Assembly: GCA_902482035.1 (NCBI GenBank)
Contig: CABSYW010000024.1
Coordinates: forward strand, 1-41,317
Reading direction: 5' to 3'
DNA: 41,317 bases
Source: an uncultured Collinsella sp.
Lineage (GTDB): Bacteria > Actinomycetota > Coriobacteriia > Coriobacteriales > Coriobacteriaceae
Part shown: in pieces, positions 16,138-26,000 of the stretch
Numbering within the stretch: position 1 is the stretch's first letter
How the letters are laid out: the number at the start of each line of letters is the position of its first letter
Made by a program: the position numbers and the translations under genes
Notes under the pieces: model-generated
The model's input: the letters and a program-made list of their open reading frames with translations, nothing else
Told to the model about the DNA's origin: nothing
Database searches by the model: none

Positions 16138-19100
16138 ATGCCTGTTCGAATCTATACCACCAATGCCGGCACGGATTTGAGCGATGCCGAGTCGGCGCTG
16201 CTTGCCGACCTTATTGCCCGTCACGGGCGTGCCGTGTTGCTGGCACCAACGTTTGCCGAGCTCGATCTGTGCCGTCATGATGCGGCGGAAGCCGGCATTT
16301 CGCTGGGTATCGACTACAAGACACCCGCATCGTGGCTTCGCTCGCTTTGGGAGCTTTTGGGCGACGGGCGCGGTTTCGTCGACAACCTGCAACGTCAGAT
16401 GCTGTTTTCGGATATGATTGCCCGCCGCGACGATGCCGACCTGCAGCCGCTTTCGCGTAGCCAGGGCACGGTGCGCATGCTCGCGCGCATGGCCCGCGAT
16501 GTGCTGCCGGGTGTGGCGGGGACGACGGCCGAGCGATGCGGTGGCAACAATTGCCAGCCTGAGCCAAAAAGCGATGCCGAGGCTCGTGTGTTTGAGCTTT
16601 TGCGTGCCTACGCGGGCGGTTTGGACCGTCGAGATATGGTCGAGCCCTGCGAGGCAGCCGACATTATGGCCGGTGCCCTGGCCGATAGCCTGCCGGCGTG
16701 CGCCCGCGCCGTATGCGTGCGCGGTACCACGTCGTTTACGCACGGTCTACTCGAGCTGCTGTCTGCCGTGGCGAACAATGGGGGAGAGGTCGTCGTGCTG
16801 CTTGCCCGCGAGCAGGCGGCGATGCGCGAGGAGCTTGACACGGCATTTGATGCCCGCGGTGTGCTGTTTGAGATCGCGCCGCTGGGGGAGGACGCCGTCG
16901 CGTCTGATGTCGCTTGCGGGGCCGCCGCTCAGCCTGCCTTTATTGAGGTCGCCGGCCCCCATGCGCGTGCTCATGTCTATGCGGACGCCATCGATAAGTT
17001 GGTGAAAGCGCACAAGGAGTCCAAGGCCGATAAAGCTACTGCAACGCCCGCCGACCCCGTGCGCGTGCTCGTCGTTTCTGCCCGGGCACCCCAGCTGTTC
17101 GGCGAGCTCGCCGCCCGTTTGGCGGCGCGTCACATTGCGGCCGAGACGACTGAGTTCACGGCGTTTTCCCAGTCCATCGCGGGCAGGCAGTTTACGGCGC
17201 TCGCCAACCTGATCGAGCGTATGAAAGCCGCCGACGAGGGCACCGCTTCCAAGACTGAGTGGTGGCCCGCGCCGGAGCTTACCGACTGGATCTACAGTCC
17301 GCTTTCGGGCGCTGATGCCGTCAATGCCCGTACCTTCGATAAGAATATGCGTCTCTCGCGCAGCAAGACTGCCGCGGGCGTCAAGAGCCTGCTGCAGAGC
17401 GTTCAGGGCCAGGTGAGGGGCGCGCGCAAGGCGACGAGCGACGATAACTGGTTTAAGAACGTACCGTGTGTGGTCTCGGACGTGTTCCAGGCGCTGTGGC
17501 GTGACAAGCCCGTGACGGCGCTTAAGGCCATGCTTGCCGTTGCCGAGGCGTTGCCCGATCGCGCTCTAGGCGGCCTTGACGGCCAGGCCCGTCGCCAGGC
17601 AGAGACGGCTTTGCTGCGCCATGCCATCGACATCCTTATGAACGATGCTCGCGCGCTCGACGTGTCGCAGGCCGCGACCGTGCCGGTTCTCGACGGCGTT
17701 CGAACCAAGGTGGACAAGCGCAGTACCGCCTACGATTACGAGACCTATGAGGTCGATCGCACACCACGAGCACAAGTGCGCTTCGCGTCGCTTGCCGATG
17801 CGTCGGTTCTTCGCCCTGGCAGCTACGATGCCGTGCTGTTTGCCGATGTCGACCTGGACAGCTACCCGCTTTCGCACGAAGAGGGCCCGCTTGCCACGTT
17901 GACAGCCGAGCTGCGCCGCGACGGCGTGTCTTTGGAGCCCGCTGCCCTGCTGCGCGTGCGCTTTGGCCGTGCGATGCAGGCGGCGAGCGGTCCGGTCGCG
18001 CTCGCCCGTGTGACGCACGATCGCCAGGCACGCGAGTGCTACCCGGCAGCCGTATGGACCGAGCTGTGGGCACATGCCGAGGCCGCTGGCGCTGCCAAGC
18101 CCATGCGCGTGGGCGAGGGCGATATCATCGCCGACTTTGATCCCGCGGCAGGCGAAGGTCTTAGGCGCGAGCGCGTGACCTGCGAAGCTCCTCAGCATCT
18201 GAGCGATGAAGCCATTCCGTATTTGGTCCTGTGCCGTCGCGATGGCGAGGGTGAGGACGCGCCGCTTGTGCCGCGTCTGACGTCCGCCTCGCAGATCGAG
18301 GCCTATTCCACCTGCCCGCTGTGCTGGTTCGTCTCGTATCGCGTCAAGCCCCAGTCGATCGACGCGGGCTTTGGCAACATGGAGAAGGGCAACTTTGTCC
18401 ACGACGTGCTGGAGCACTTGCATGCGTGTCTTCCGCAGAAGGGCATGGAGCGCGTGACGCCCGAGAACCTGCCGCGTGTGCAGGAGCTGCTGCGCGAGGT
18501 CTTTACCGATACCTTGGCCGAGCATGCGGGCAAGCGTGGCAACGAGGGCCCGCTGGTGCCGCTCTCCCCGGTGGAGGAGCGTCAGGTGGCCGAGATCTTG
18601 CCGCAGCTGGAGGGCGTCCTTGCCTACGAGTCCGAGGCGCTGACTCCTTTTGCTCCGCGCTACCTGGAGTTTGCCTTTAACGATCTTAACGTTGAGTATG
18701 CCGGTTGGCCGCTCGGCGGGCGCATCGACCGCGTAGATGTGGATGCCGAGAATCGCGCCGTGGTAATCGACTACAAGCATCGCACGGGCGTTGAGGAGTT
18801 TAAGCTCGCCGACCCTACGGTGCGCGACGAGGAATCGGGCACGGCGCCCATCGACGACCCGCGCTGGCTGCCACCCCATACCCAGACACTCATCTACGCG
18901 CAGGCCATGCGTCGGGCGCTGGGCCTAGATACCCGTGCTGCGCTCTATTTCTCGACCAAGGGCGGCAAGCCCGCGCTGCGCGGCGCGGCGAGTGCCGAGT
19001 TGCTCGAGGAAGAGCGTGGTGACGGTCGCATCCCGGGCCTCAAGAAGGGCTTCCCGGGCGAGGGCGGCAGCATGGACTTCGATGCCCTGCTCGACCGCGT

Positions 19101-19236
19101 GGAGACCGGCATTGCCGAGCGCCTGCGCGAGCTCGAGGCAGGTGACGTCGCCGCTGTCGACCCGACATCGGCGCAAGCCGCGCATGCGCGCTGTTCGTAT
19201 AACCACCAAGGAACGTTTGTAAGGAGGGACGTGTAG
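16138..19236 (+). CDS. addB: AddB/RexB-like helicase-nuclease subunit
   Basis: A 1032-residue protein, the second subunit of an AddAB-type double-strand-break resection complex. The C-terminal PD-(D/E)XK nuclease is clear: GGRIDRVD, with its second Asp near residue 863, then VIDYKH with Asp878 and Lys880. The N-terminal part is a degenerate helicase-like region with no Walker A, as in RexB. In AddB an Fe-S staple uses one cysteine before the nuclease and three after. Here Cys726 and Cys729 (TCPLCW) precede it and only Cys1019 follows, so the usual pattern is not met. GGAGG sits 4-5 bases before ATG 16138. The AddA gene follows after 3 bases, so this is clearly an operon. Confidence 0.88.
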   Translation: MPVRIYTTNAGTDLSDAESALLADLIARHGRAVLLAPTFAELDLCRHDAAEAGISLGIDYKTPASWLRSLWELLGDGRGFVDNLQRQMLFSDMIARRDDADLQPLSRSQGTVRMLARMARDVLPGVAGTTAERCGGNNCQPEPKSDAEARVFELLRAYAGGLDRRDMVEPCEAADIMAGALADSLPACARAVCVRGTTSFTHGLLELLSAVANNGGEVVVLLAREQAAMREELDTAFDARGVLFEIAPLGEDAVASDVACGAAAQPAFIEVAGPHARAHVYADAIDKLVKAHKESKADKATATPADPVRVLVVSARAPQLFGELAARLAARHIAAETTEFTAFSQSIAGRQFTALANLIERMKAADEGTASKTEWWPAPELTDWIYSPLSGADAVNARTFDKNMRLSRSKTAAGVKSLLQSVQGQVRGARKATSDDNWFKNVPCVVSDVFQALWRDKPVTALKAMLAVAEALPDRALGGLDGQARRQAETALLRHAIDILMNDARALDVSQAATVPVLDGVRTKVDKRSTAYDYETYEVDRTPRAQVRFASLADASVLRPGSYDAVLFADVDLDSYPLSHEEGPLATLTAELRRDGVSLEPAALLRVRFGRAMQAASGPVALARVTHDRQARECYPAAVWTELWAHAEAAGAAKPMRVGEGDIIADFDPAAGEGLRRERVTCEAPQHLSDEAIPYLVLCRRDGEGEDAPLVPRLTSASQIEAYSTCPLCWFVSYRVKPQSIDAGFGNMEKGNFVHDVLEHLHACLPQKGMERVTPENLPRVQELLREVFTDTLAEHAGKRGNEGPLVPLSPVEERQVAEILPQLEGVLAYESEALTPFAPRYLEFAFNDLNVEYAGWPLGGRIDRVDVDAENRAVVIDYKHRTGVEEFKLADPTVRDEESGTAPIDDPRWLPPHTQTLIYAQAMRRALGLDTRAALYFSTKGGKPALRGAASAELLEEERGDGRIPGLKKGFPGEGGSMDFDALLDRVETGIAERLRELEAGDVAAVDPTSAQAAHARCSYNHQGTFVRRDV

Positions 19237-19239
19237 ACC

Positions 19240-22200
19240 ATGGATCTTTCGACTTTGATGCCGCAACAGCTGCAGATTGTCAAAACGCTCGACCGTCCGC
19301 TATTTGTCTCGGCGGGCGCCGGTTCGGGCAAGACCTTTACCCTTACGCGCCGCATCGTCTACGCGCTCTCGCCCGAATCCGGTCCGTTCGTTGAACATCT
19401 GGATCAGGTGCTCGCTATTACCTTTACCAAAGATGCCGCGGCCGAGATTCGCGACCGCGTGCGCCGTGCGCTTATCGACGAGGGCATGGACGAGGAAGCA
19501 CTGACCGTCGACGACGCGTGGATTTCGACCATTCACGGCATGTGCTCGCGTATCCTGCGCGCGCATGCGCTGGAGCTGGGCATCGACCCCGAGTTCACGG
19601 TGCTCACCGATACCGACGAGCTTATGGACCAGGCTGTTGAGCATGTGCTGGCCCGCGCGACGGCGCCCGATGCCGCCCCCGAGCTCGCGGCATCGCTCAA
19701 GGCCCTCTATGCCTGGTATCCCATGGCGGGCGAGGGCGGTTCCTTTGGCACCGGCACGACCATCAAGGGCCTGGTGCGCGACCTGCTGGAGCTGTCGAGC
19801 CAGTTGCCGGGCGGTATGGACGACGTGTGCGTGGCGCGCGGCCAGGCCGATACCTCGGCACTCGCCGATGCCTATCGCGCGGCGCTGGGCGCAAGCAAGG
19901 CCGCGACCGAGAAGGCGCAGATGGCACTCGACGCCATTGACGCGTTCGAGGCGAGCGGCAAGACCATGGCCGATGCAGCGCGACTCATGATGTCGTGCAC
20001 CATGCCGCGCGCGAGCAAGGCATTCCCTAAGGAGCAGGTCGAGCTGCTCAAGGCCGAGGCCGCCGATGCGTTTATCAATATCGTGCTTGCCTGCGGTGGC
20101 CCGGCGCTCGATGCGCTGGTGGGCCTGGCCCGTTCCGTGGAGGCTGAGTATCGCGCGCTGAAGGCTGCCCAGTCCGCTCTCGATAATAACGACCTGCTGC
20201 GTATGGCTTACGAGGCGTTGCGTGATTACCCTGCCATCCGTGCTGCGTACGAGGGCCGCTTTAAGATGGTCATGATCGATGAGTTTCAGGATACCGACCA
20301 GATGCAGGTCGATCTGATACGCTACCTGACGGGTGCGGGGGAGCGCGCGCTGTGCACCGTGGGCGATGCGCAGCAGTCCATCTATCGCTTCCGTGGCGCC
20401 GAGGTCGAGGTGTTCCGTCGTCAGGAGCGCAAGGTGGGCTCCTCTGCTGCGCCCGAGACGGCTGTCGCATCCGATGCCCCCGCTGGCGAGCTCGTCAAAC
20501 TCGTGCGCAACTTCCGCAGCCACGACGAGGTGCTGCGCTACGTAGCACGCGTCTTTGACGGCAACACCGGTGGTTTGATGCAGGGGTTCTTGGATCTTGA
20601 ACCGAGCGACAAACGCGAGGACAAGCTCAAGGCGAAGGCTTCGCGCCGCCAGGCGCTGTTCGTTGCCGGTGGCAGCACCCAGGAGCGAACGCAGGCGAAA
20701 GCTCGTGCGATTGCGGAGCGGTTCCAAGCGCTCGTCAAAGCGGGCCAGCCCCAGGGCGGCATGGTACTGCTGCTGGGCCGCATGACCAACGCCGACGTCT
20801 ACGCCCAGGCCTTCCGCGATCGGGGGCTCGACTGCGTCATCGCGGGCGGCTCGGTCTTTGCCCAAGCAGCCGAGGTGCAGACGGTGCGCGCCCTGGTTTG
20901 TGCGCTCGCCAATCCGGCCGATACGGCGCAGGGCCTTATGCCGCTGCTCGCCTCGCCGATGTTTGCGCTCGGCGCCCAGGAGTTCCTGGCGCTGGCGACC
21001 AAGCTCGATAGCGAGACAGGGGAGACCTCGCGCCGGAATATCGACATGGGCATCATGAGCGATTTCGACGTGCCGGGTTTGCAAGACTTGCCGCTTGTGA
21101 CGCGCGCCCGCGAGGTGCTGCGGTATGCGCTTCGTCGCGTGGGCCGCGATTCGTTCGCCGCCATCGCGCGCGACGTGGTCAACGCCTCCGGCTGGTTCGT
21201 GCGTCTGGCGCAGCGCGGCCCCGAGGGCAAGGCCATTGCCGCCAACGTGCTCAAGGCGCTCTATGCCGTGGCCGAGGCAGAGGCCGAGCTCGGCAATTCT
21301 CCGCGTTCCATCGCGCTGGCCTTCGACCGCTTCTTGGCGGGCAAGGAAGCCCCGGGTGCCCTCAACGAGGAAGGCGACGGCGCGGTGCGCATCATGACGG
21401 TGCATGCCTCCAAGGGTCTGGAATATCCGGTCGTGGCGGTCGCCGAGTGCTTTGGCGTGCGTAAGTCCTCGGGTGCGGCACAGATGGGTCGCGTCGAGGG
21501 TGGAGCGCAGGTCGTGGCACTGCCGGCACGCTTCGACGGCGTTAAGCTTGCCGACGGTACCTTTGTGAAGGGCGACGACGTCAAAAAGCAGTTTGAGCAC
21601 GCGTTTAAGGGCAAGGGCACGTCGCTGTGGCTGCCGCCAGAGCTCATGGAGGACGTCTGCGCGACGGGCTCTCCCGCCGAGGCATTTGCCCGCCTACGCA
21701 ACGACGACCTGCAGCTTTCGCTCGAAGAGCGGGCTCGTTTGCTCTATGTCGCCATGACGCGAGCACGCGAGCTGGTGATCTTGGCGATGGATGCCGGCGT
21801 GAGTCGCGGCAAGGTTACGGCGCCGACCTTCGATGTCGAGACGGATCTGACCTACGATGTTCTGCGCCGCATTCTGCCGACGGACGCTCTGGACATGCCT
21901 CAGCTCGATAGCGACCGTTTGGTGTTCGATAACTCCAAGCCGGGCGACTACGAGCTCATCTCGCTGGCGGACTTTACGTTTGGCGAGCAGGCGTTTGAGG
22001 CCAACGCTTCGCTGGATGCCGAGGGCAGGCTTGTTCGTGGCGATGCCGATGCAGATGCTGCCGACGATTCGGCCAGTACAATCGTCCCTGGTCCTGCCGA
22101 CCCCGAGCCCGATGCGTTTGAGCTCGTGTATCCCCAGGCGGTGGGCGTGCGCATGGGCTCCTGCCCGTATCCGGAGCGCGATTCGTACAGCTACTCGTCA

Positions 22201-22872
22201 ATTGCCGCGGCGCTGCATGCCGAGTCCGAGGACCGTGCCGCCGAGGCGCACGTGCCCATGGACGAGGCTGGCGATGATGCAGAGTCGGATGGCTCGGAGA
22301 TGGTCGATGCGGACGTGGCCGTCGTTGAGCCCGCCGGCAACCCCATGGCGCTGGGCTCGGCGTTCCACGCCGCCTGCCAGTGGCTCATCGAGATGGGTGC
22401 CGACGCGTTGCCCGCTGCGCGCGCCGATGCGCTGGCGCGTCTGTGGCGCCTGACGCCGGAGCAGCGCGAACGCTTCGACGTTGCCCTGAACCGCTGGCTC
22501 AAGTCGGCTGTTCGTGCCGACCTGCTCGCGTGGCCGTGCATTCACGCCGAGGTGCCGTTCTATTCACTGGGCTGCGAGGACGAGGACATCGCTCGCTACG
22601 GTGCCTATGCCGAGGGCGCCATCGATGCACTGGCCACCGACCCGGCCGATCCGTCGCGCGCCCTGGTCATTGATTACAAGACGGGTGGCACGCTGGATGA
22701 GACGCCGGAACAGCTGCTCGAGAAGCACGCCTTGCAGGCGCGCGTCTACGCCGACGTGTTGCACAAGGCGGGCGTTGAGGCGGTGACGGTCAAGTTCGTT
22801 CGCGTGGAGCAGGCGAATCCAGCCATCTTCGTCGAACCCGCCGAACCTCAAGTAGTCACCTACAATCTCTAG
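19240..22872 (+). CDS. addA: AddA-type UvrD-family helicase-nuclease
   Basis: A 1210-residue ATP-dependent helicase with a C-terminal nuclease, partner of the preceding AddB-like protein in recombinational repair. Superfamily 1 helicase motifs are in order: Walker A SAGAGSGKT at 24-32, motif II MIDEFQDTD around 345-353, GDAQQSIYRFRGAE, motif V in VRIMTVHASKGLEYPVV and motif VI LYVAMTRARE around 835. The RecB-like nuclease follows: ALGSAFHAA, then AEGAIDAL and VIDYKTGG with Asp1145 and Lys1147. An acidic, low-complexity linker (DADADAADDSAST) lies between the helicase and nuclease. AAGGAGG at the end of addB serves this start. A palindromic repeat follows the stop. Confidence 0.93.
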   Translation: MDLSTLMPQQLQIVKTLDRPLFVSAGAGSGKTFTLTRRIVYALSPESGPFVEHLDQVLAITFTKDAAAEIRDRVRRALIDEGMDEEALTVDDAWISTIHGMCSRILRAHALELGIDPEFTVLTDTDELMDQAVEHVLARATAPDAAPELAASLKALYAWYPMAGEGGSFGTGTTIKGLVRDLLELSSQLPGGMDDVCVARGQADTSALADAYRAALGASKAATEKAQMALDAIDAFEASGKTMADAARLMMSCTMPRASKAFPKEQVELLKAEAADAFINIVLACGGPALDALVGLARSVEAEYRALKAAQSALDNNDLLRMAYEALRDYPAIRAAYEGRFKMVMIDEFQDTDQMQVDLIRYLTGAGERALCTVGDAQQSIYRFRGAEVEVFRRQERKVGSSAAPETAVASDAPAGELVKLVRNFRSHDEVLRYVARVFDGNTGGLMQGFLDLEPSDKREDKLKAKASRRQALFVAGGSTQERTQAKARAIAERFQALVKAGQPQGGMVLLLGRMTNADVYAQAFRDRGLDCVIAGGSVFAQAAEVQTVRALVCALANPADTAQGLMPLLASPMFALGAQEFLALATKLDSETGETSRRNIDMGIMSDFDVPGLQDLPLVTRAREVLRYALRRVGRDSFAAIARDVVNASGWFVRLAQRGPEGKAIAANVLKALYAVAEAEAELGNSPRSIALAFDRFLAGKEAPGALNEEGDGAVRIMTVHASKGLEYPVVAVAECFGVRKSSGAAQMGRVEGGAQVVALPARFDGVKLADGTFVKGDDVKKQFEHAFKGKGTSLWLPPELMEDVCATGSPAEAFARLRNDDLQLSLEERARLLYVAMTRARELVILAMDAGVSRGKVTAPTFDVETDLTYDVLRRILPTDALDMPQLDSDRLVFDNSKPGDYELISLADFTFGEQAFEANASLDAEGRLVRGDADADAADDSASTIVPGPADPEPDAFELVYPQAVGVRMGSCPYPERDSYSYSSIAAALHAESEDRAAEAHVPMDEAGDDAESDGSEMVDADVAVVEPAGNPMALGSAFHAACQWLIEMGADALPAARADALARLWRLTPEQRERFDVALNRWLKSAVRADLLAWPCIHAEVPFYSLGCEDEDIARYGAYAEGAIDALATDPADPSRALVIDYKTGGTLDETPEQLLEKHALQARVYADVLHKAGVEAVTVKFVRVEQANPAIFVEPAEPQVVTYNL

Positions 22873-22881
22873 CCCTCAGAT

Positions 22882-22949
22882 AACTTGCGGTGGAATACGG
22901 GCTGTTTTGGCCAAAAAAGCCGCCAAACAGTCCGCATTTCACCGCAACT
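22882..22949. repeat. Palindromic repeat family, copy 2 (diverged arms)
   Basis: Left arm 22882-22911 and right arm 22919-22949 form an imperfect inverted repeat. The reverse complement of the right arm matches the left arm of copy 1 (from 11837) at all but two of the first 29 positions, including TTGCGGTGAAAT and GGACTGTTTGGCGG. The element lies 10 bases after addA and about 100 bases before dnaE. It may end or attenuate read-through between the two. Confidence 0.8.
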
Positions 22950-23048
22950 GCAAGAGGAGCCGTGTTGGTTTGGCTAGGTTCGGGTGCCGTCCGCGCCGTG
23001 CGGTAAAATCGTTCAGTCAGAACACGAACCCGCATCGGAGCTCATCAC

Positions 23049-26000
23049 ATGGCATTCGTCCATCTGCACAATCACACTGTTTTCTCCATGCTCGACGGCG
23101 CAACCCGTATCCAGGATATGGTCAATCGTGCCGTTGAACTTGGCATGCCCGCCGTGGCCATTACCGACCACGGCTACATGTATGGCGTGCCCGACCTGGC
23201 GCTGGCCTGCGACGCCGTCAATCACAACACGCCCGAGTACAAGACGTGGAGCCACGACAAGGCCTTCTTGGAAAAGGACCGCCGCGACGAGCTGGTGGAG
23301 CCCGACCCCGAGGCAAACCCGCGCGAGCATGCCCAGTACGTCAAAGACATGGCCATGTGGGACGAGAAGGGCAACATCGACGAGCTCAAGCCGCCCCTGG
23401 TCATCAAGCCCATCTTTGGCTGCGAGGTCTACTTTACGCCGGACGAGACCCTTGCCCGCGACCACAAGCCCGAGCTCTACCATATGATCCTCCTGGCCAA
23501 AGACCAGGAAGGCTACGTCAACCTGATGCAGACGGTCTCCGAGGCCGCCGTGCAGGGCTTTTACTACAAGCCGCGCGTGACGCTCGACAACCTGCGCCGC
23601 CATGCCAAGGGCATGATCTGCACGAGCGCCTGTATCGCGGGCATCATCCCCAAATACATCGACCGCGGCGACATGGAAGGCGCCATCAAGTGGGCCGAGA
23701 CCTTCCGTGATACCTTCGAGCCCGGCGACTTCTACATCGAGATCCAGGAACACGGCATCACCACCGACAACGGCCTGACTGACGAGCAGATGGACCGCAC
23801 GCTCATCGATATCGCCAAGCAGGTGGGCGTCAAGGTCATCGCCACCAACGACTTCCACTACCTGCGCCGCGAGGATGCGCCCGTGCAGGACGTCATCATG
23901 TGTATTGGCATGAACGCCAAGGTCGATGACCCCAACCGCATGCGCATGACCGGCTCGGAGTTTTACATGAAGACCGAGGAGGAGATGCGGGCGATGTTCC
24001 CGTATTGCCCCGAGGCCTGCGACAACACGCTCGAGATCGCCGACAAGTGCTACGTGGAGCTGGACTGGGACTCCATCATCCTGCCGCGCTTTCCGTTGCT
24101 CGATCCCGGCGAGACGCACGAGAGCCAGTTCCGTCGCGAGTGCGAGAAGGGCCTGCGCCAGCACTATGGTGACGACTGGGCCACGCGCGAGATCGGTGGC
24201 GTCAACATCAAAGAGCGCTTTGAGTACGAATACAAGGTCATCTGCGACAAGGGCTTTGCCGCCTACTTCTTGATCGTTGCCGAGTACGTGCAGTGGGCCA
24301 AGGACAACGGCATCGGCGTCGGCCCCGGCCGTGGCTCGGCCGCCGGCGCTATCGTCGCCTACGCCATGAACATCACCGCGTTCGACCCGCTCGAGAACGG
24401 CCTGATGTTCGAGAGGTTCCTGTCCCCGCAGCGTACCGAGATGCCCGATATCGATATGGACTTCGACGATGAGCGGCGCCTCGAGGTCGTGGAGCACGTT
24501 CGTCAGCTCTACGGCCCCGAGAAGGTCACCCACGTCATCACCTACTCGACCATCAAGGCCAAGCAGGCCATCAACGACGCCGCGCGCGTCTTGGACTACC
24601 CGGTCTACATGGGCCAGCGCCTGTCCAAGATGGTCTCGAGCGACCCCAAGGTCAAGCTCAAGCAGGTGCTCGACAAGCAGCCCGGCAAAGAGGATCTGTT
24701 TAACCCCGATTTTGCCGAGGCCTATAAAAAGGACGACGACGCCCGCCGCATTATCGACACGGCACTCTCGATCGAGGGCCTCACCCGTGGCGAGGGCGTG
24801 CATGCGTGTGCCGTTCTGATCTGCCGCGACCCCGTCAACGAGCACGTGCCCACCAAGCTCGATACCAAGGGCGGCGTCGAGATTACCCAGTACGAGGGCC
24901 ATACCGTCGCCGACATGGGCCTGCTCAAGATGGACTTCTTGGGCCTGCGCACGCTGACGGTTATCTCCAAGGCCAAGGCCAACATCAAAAAGAACTTCGG
25001 CATCGACATCAAAGAGGAAGAGATCCCCTTTGACGATCCCGAGATCTTTAAGCTCATGGGCTCCGGCCACACCGCCGGCGTCTTCCAGGTCGAGTCCGCC
25101 GGCATGACGGCCACGATCAAGAACATGAAGCCCACCGAGTACAAACACGTCGTGGCATTGATCGCCCTGTACCGCCCGGGCCCGCTGGGCGCCGGCATGG
25201 TCTCGTCCTACATCAACCGTATGAACGGCAAGGAGCCGGCCGTCTCCTACGACGACCGTCTGGACGACATCCTGGGCGAAACCTACGGCACCATGGTCTA
25301 CCAGGAGCAGGTTATGCTCATCTCCGTCGAGATGTGCGGCTTCTCCAAGGGCGAATCGGACTCGCGTATCCGTAAGCCCGTGGCTAAGAAAAAGATTAAG
25401 CTGCTCACGTCGACGGTGCTCCACTGGGAGGATGGCTCGGACGAGACCACTTACGACCACTGGATGAATGGCGCTATCAAGAACAACTACACGCGCGAGG
25501 TCGCCCAGAAGATTTGGGACGATGTCCTCGAGTTCGCATCTTACGCCTTCAACAAGTCGCACTCCGCCGGCTACGCCATCCTGGTTATGCAGACGGCGTG
25601 GCTCAAGGCGCACTATCCGCACGAGTACATGGCGGCTGTTCTGACGTCCTATACGGGCAAGACCGACAAGATCGTGCACTACGTCTCGGCATGCCGTCAC
25701 GACGGCATCCCCGTGCTTTCGCCAGATGTCAACGAGTCCGGTACCGAGTTCACGGCTACCAAGGAGGGCGTGCGCTTTGGTCTGGCTGGCATCCGCGGCG
25801 TGGGCACCGGCGTGGCGCAGGCGATTATCGCCGAGCGCGAGGCGGGCGGTCCGTTTAAGACGCTGCACGACTTTGTCGAGCGCGTGGACTCGAGCCAGGC
25901 CAACCGTCGCGTGATCGAATCGCTGATCAAGGCAGGCGCCTTCGACTCCACGGGGTATCCGCGTCGCCAGATGATGCACTTTGTGGACAAGAACAACCCC

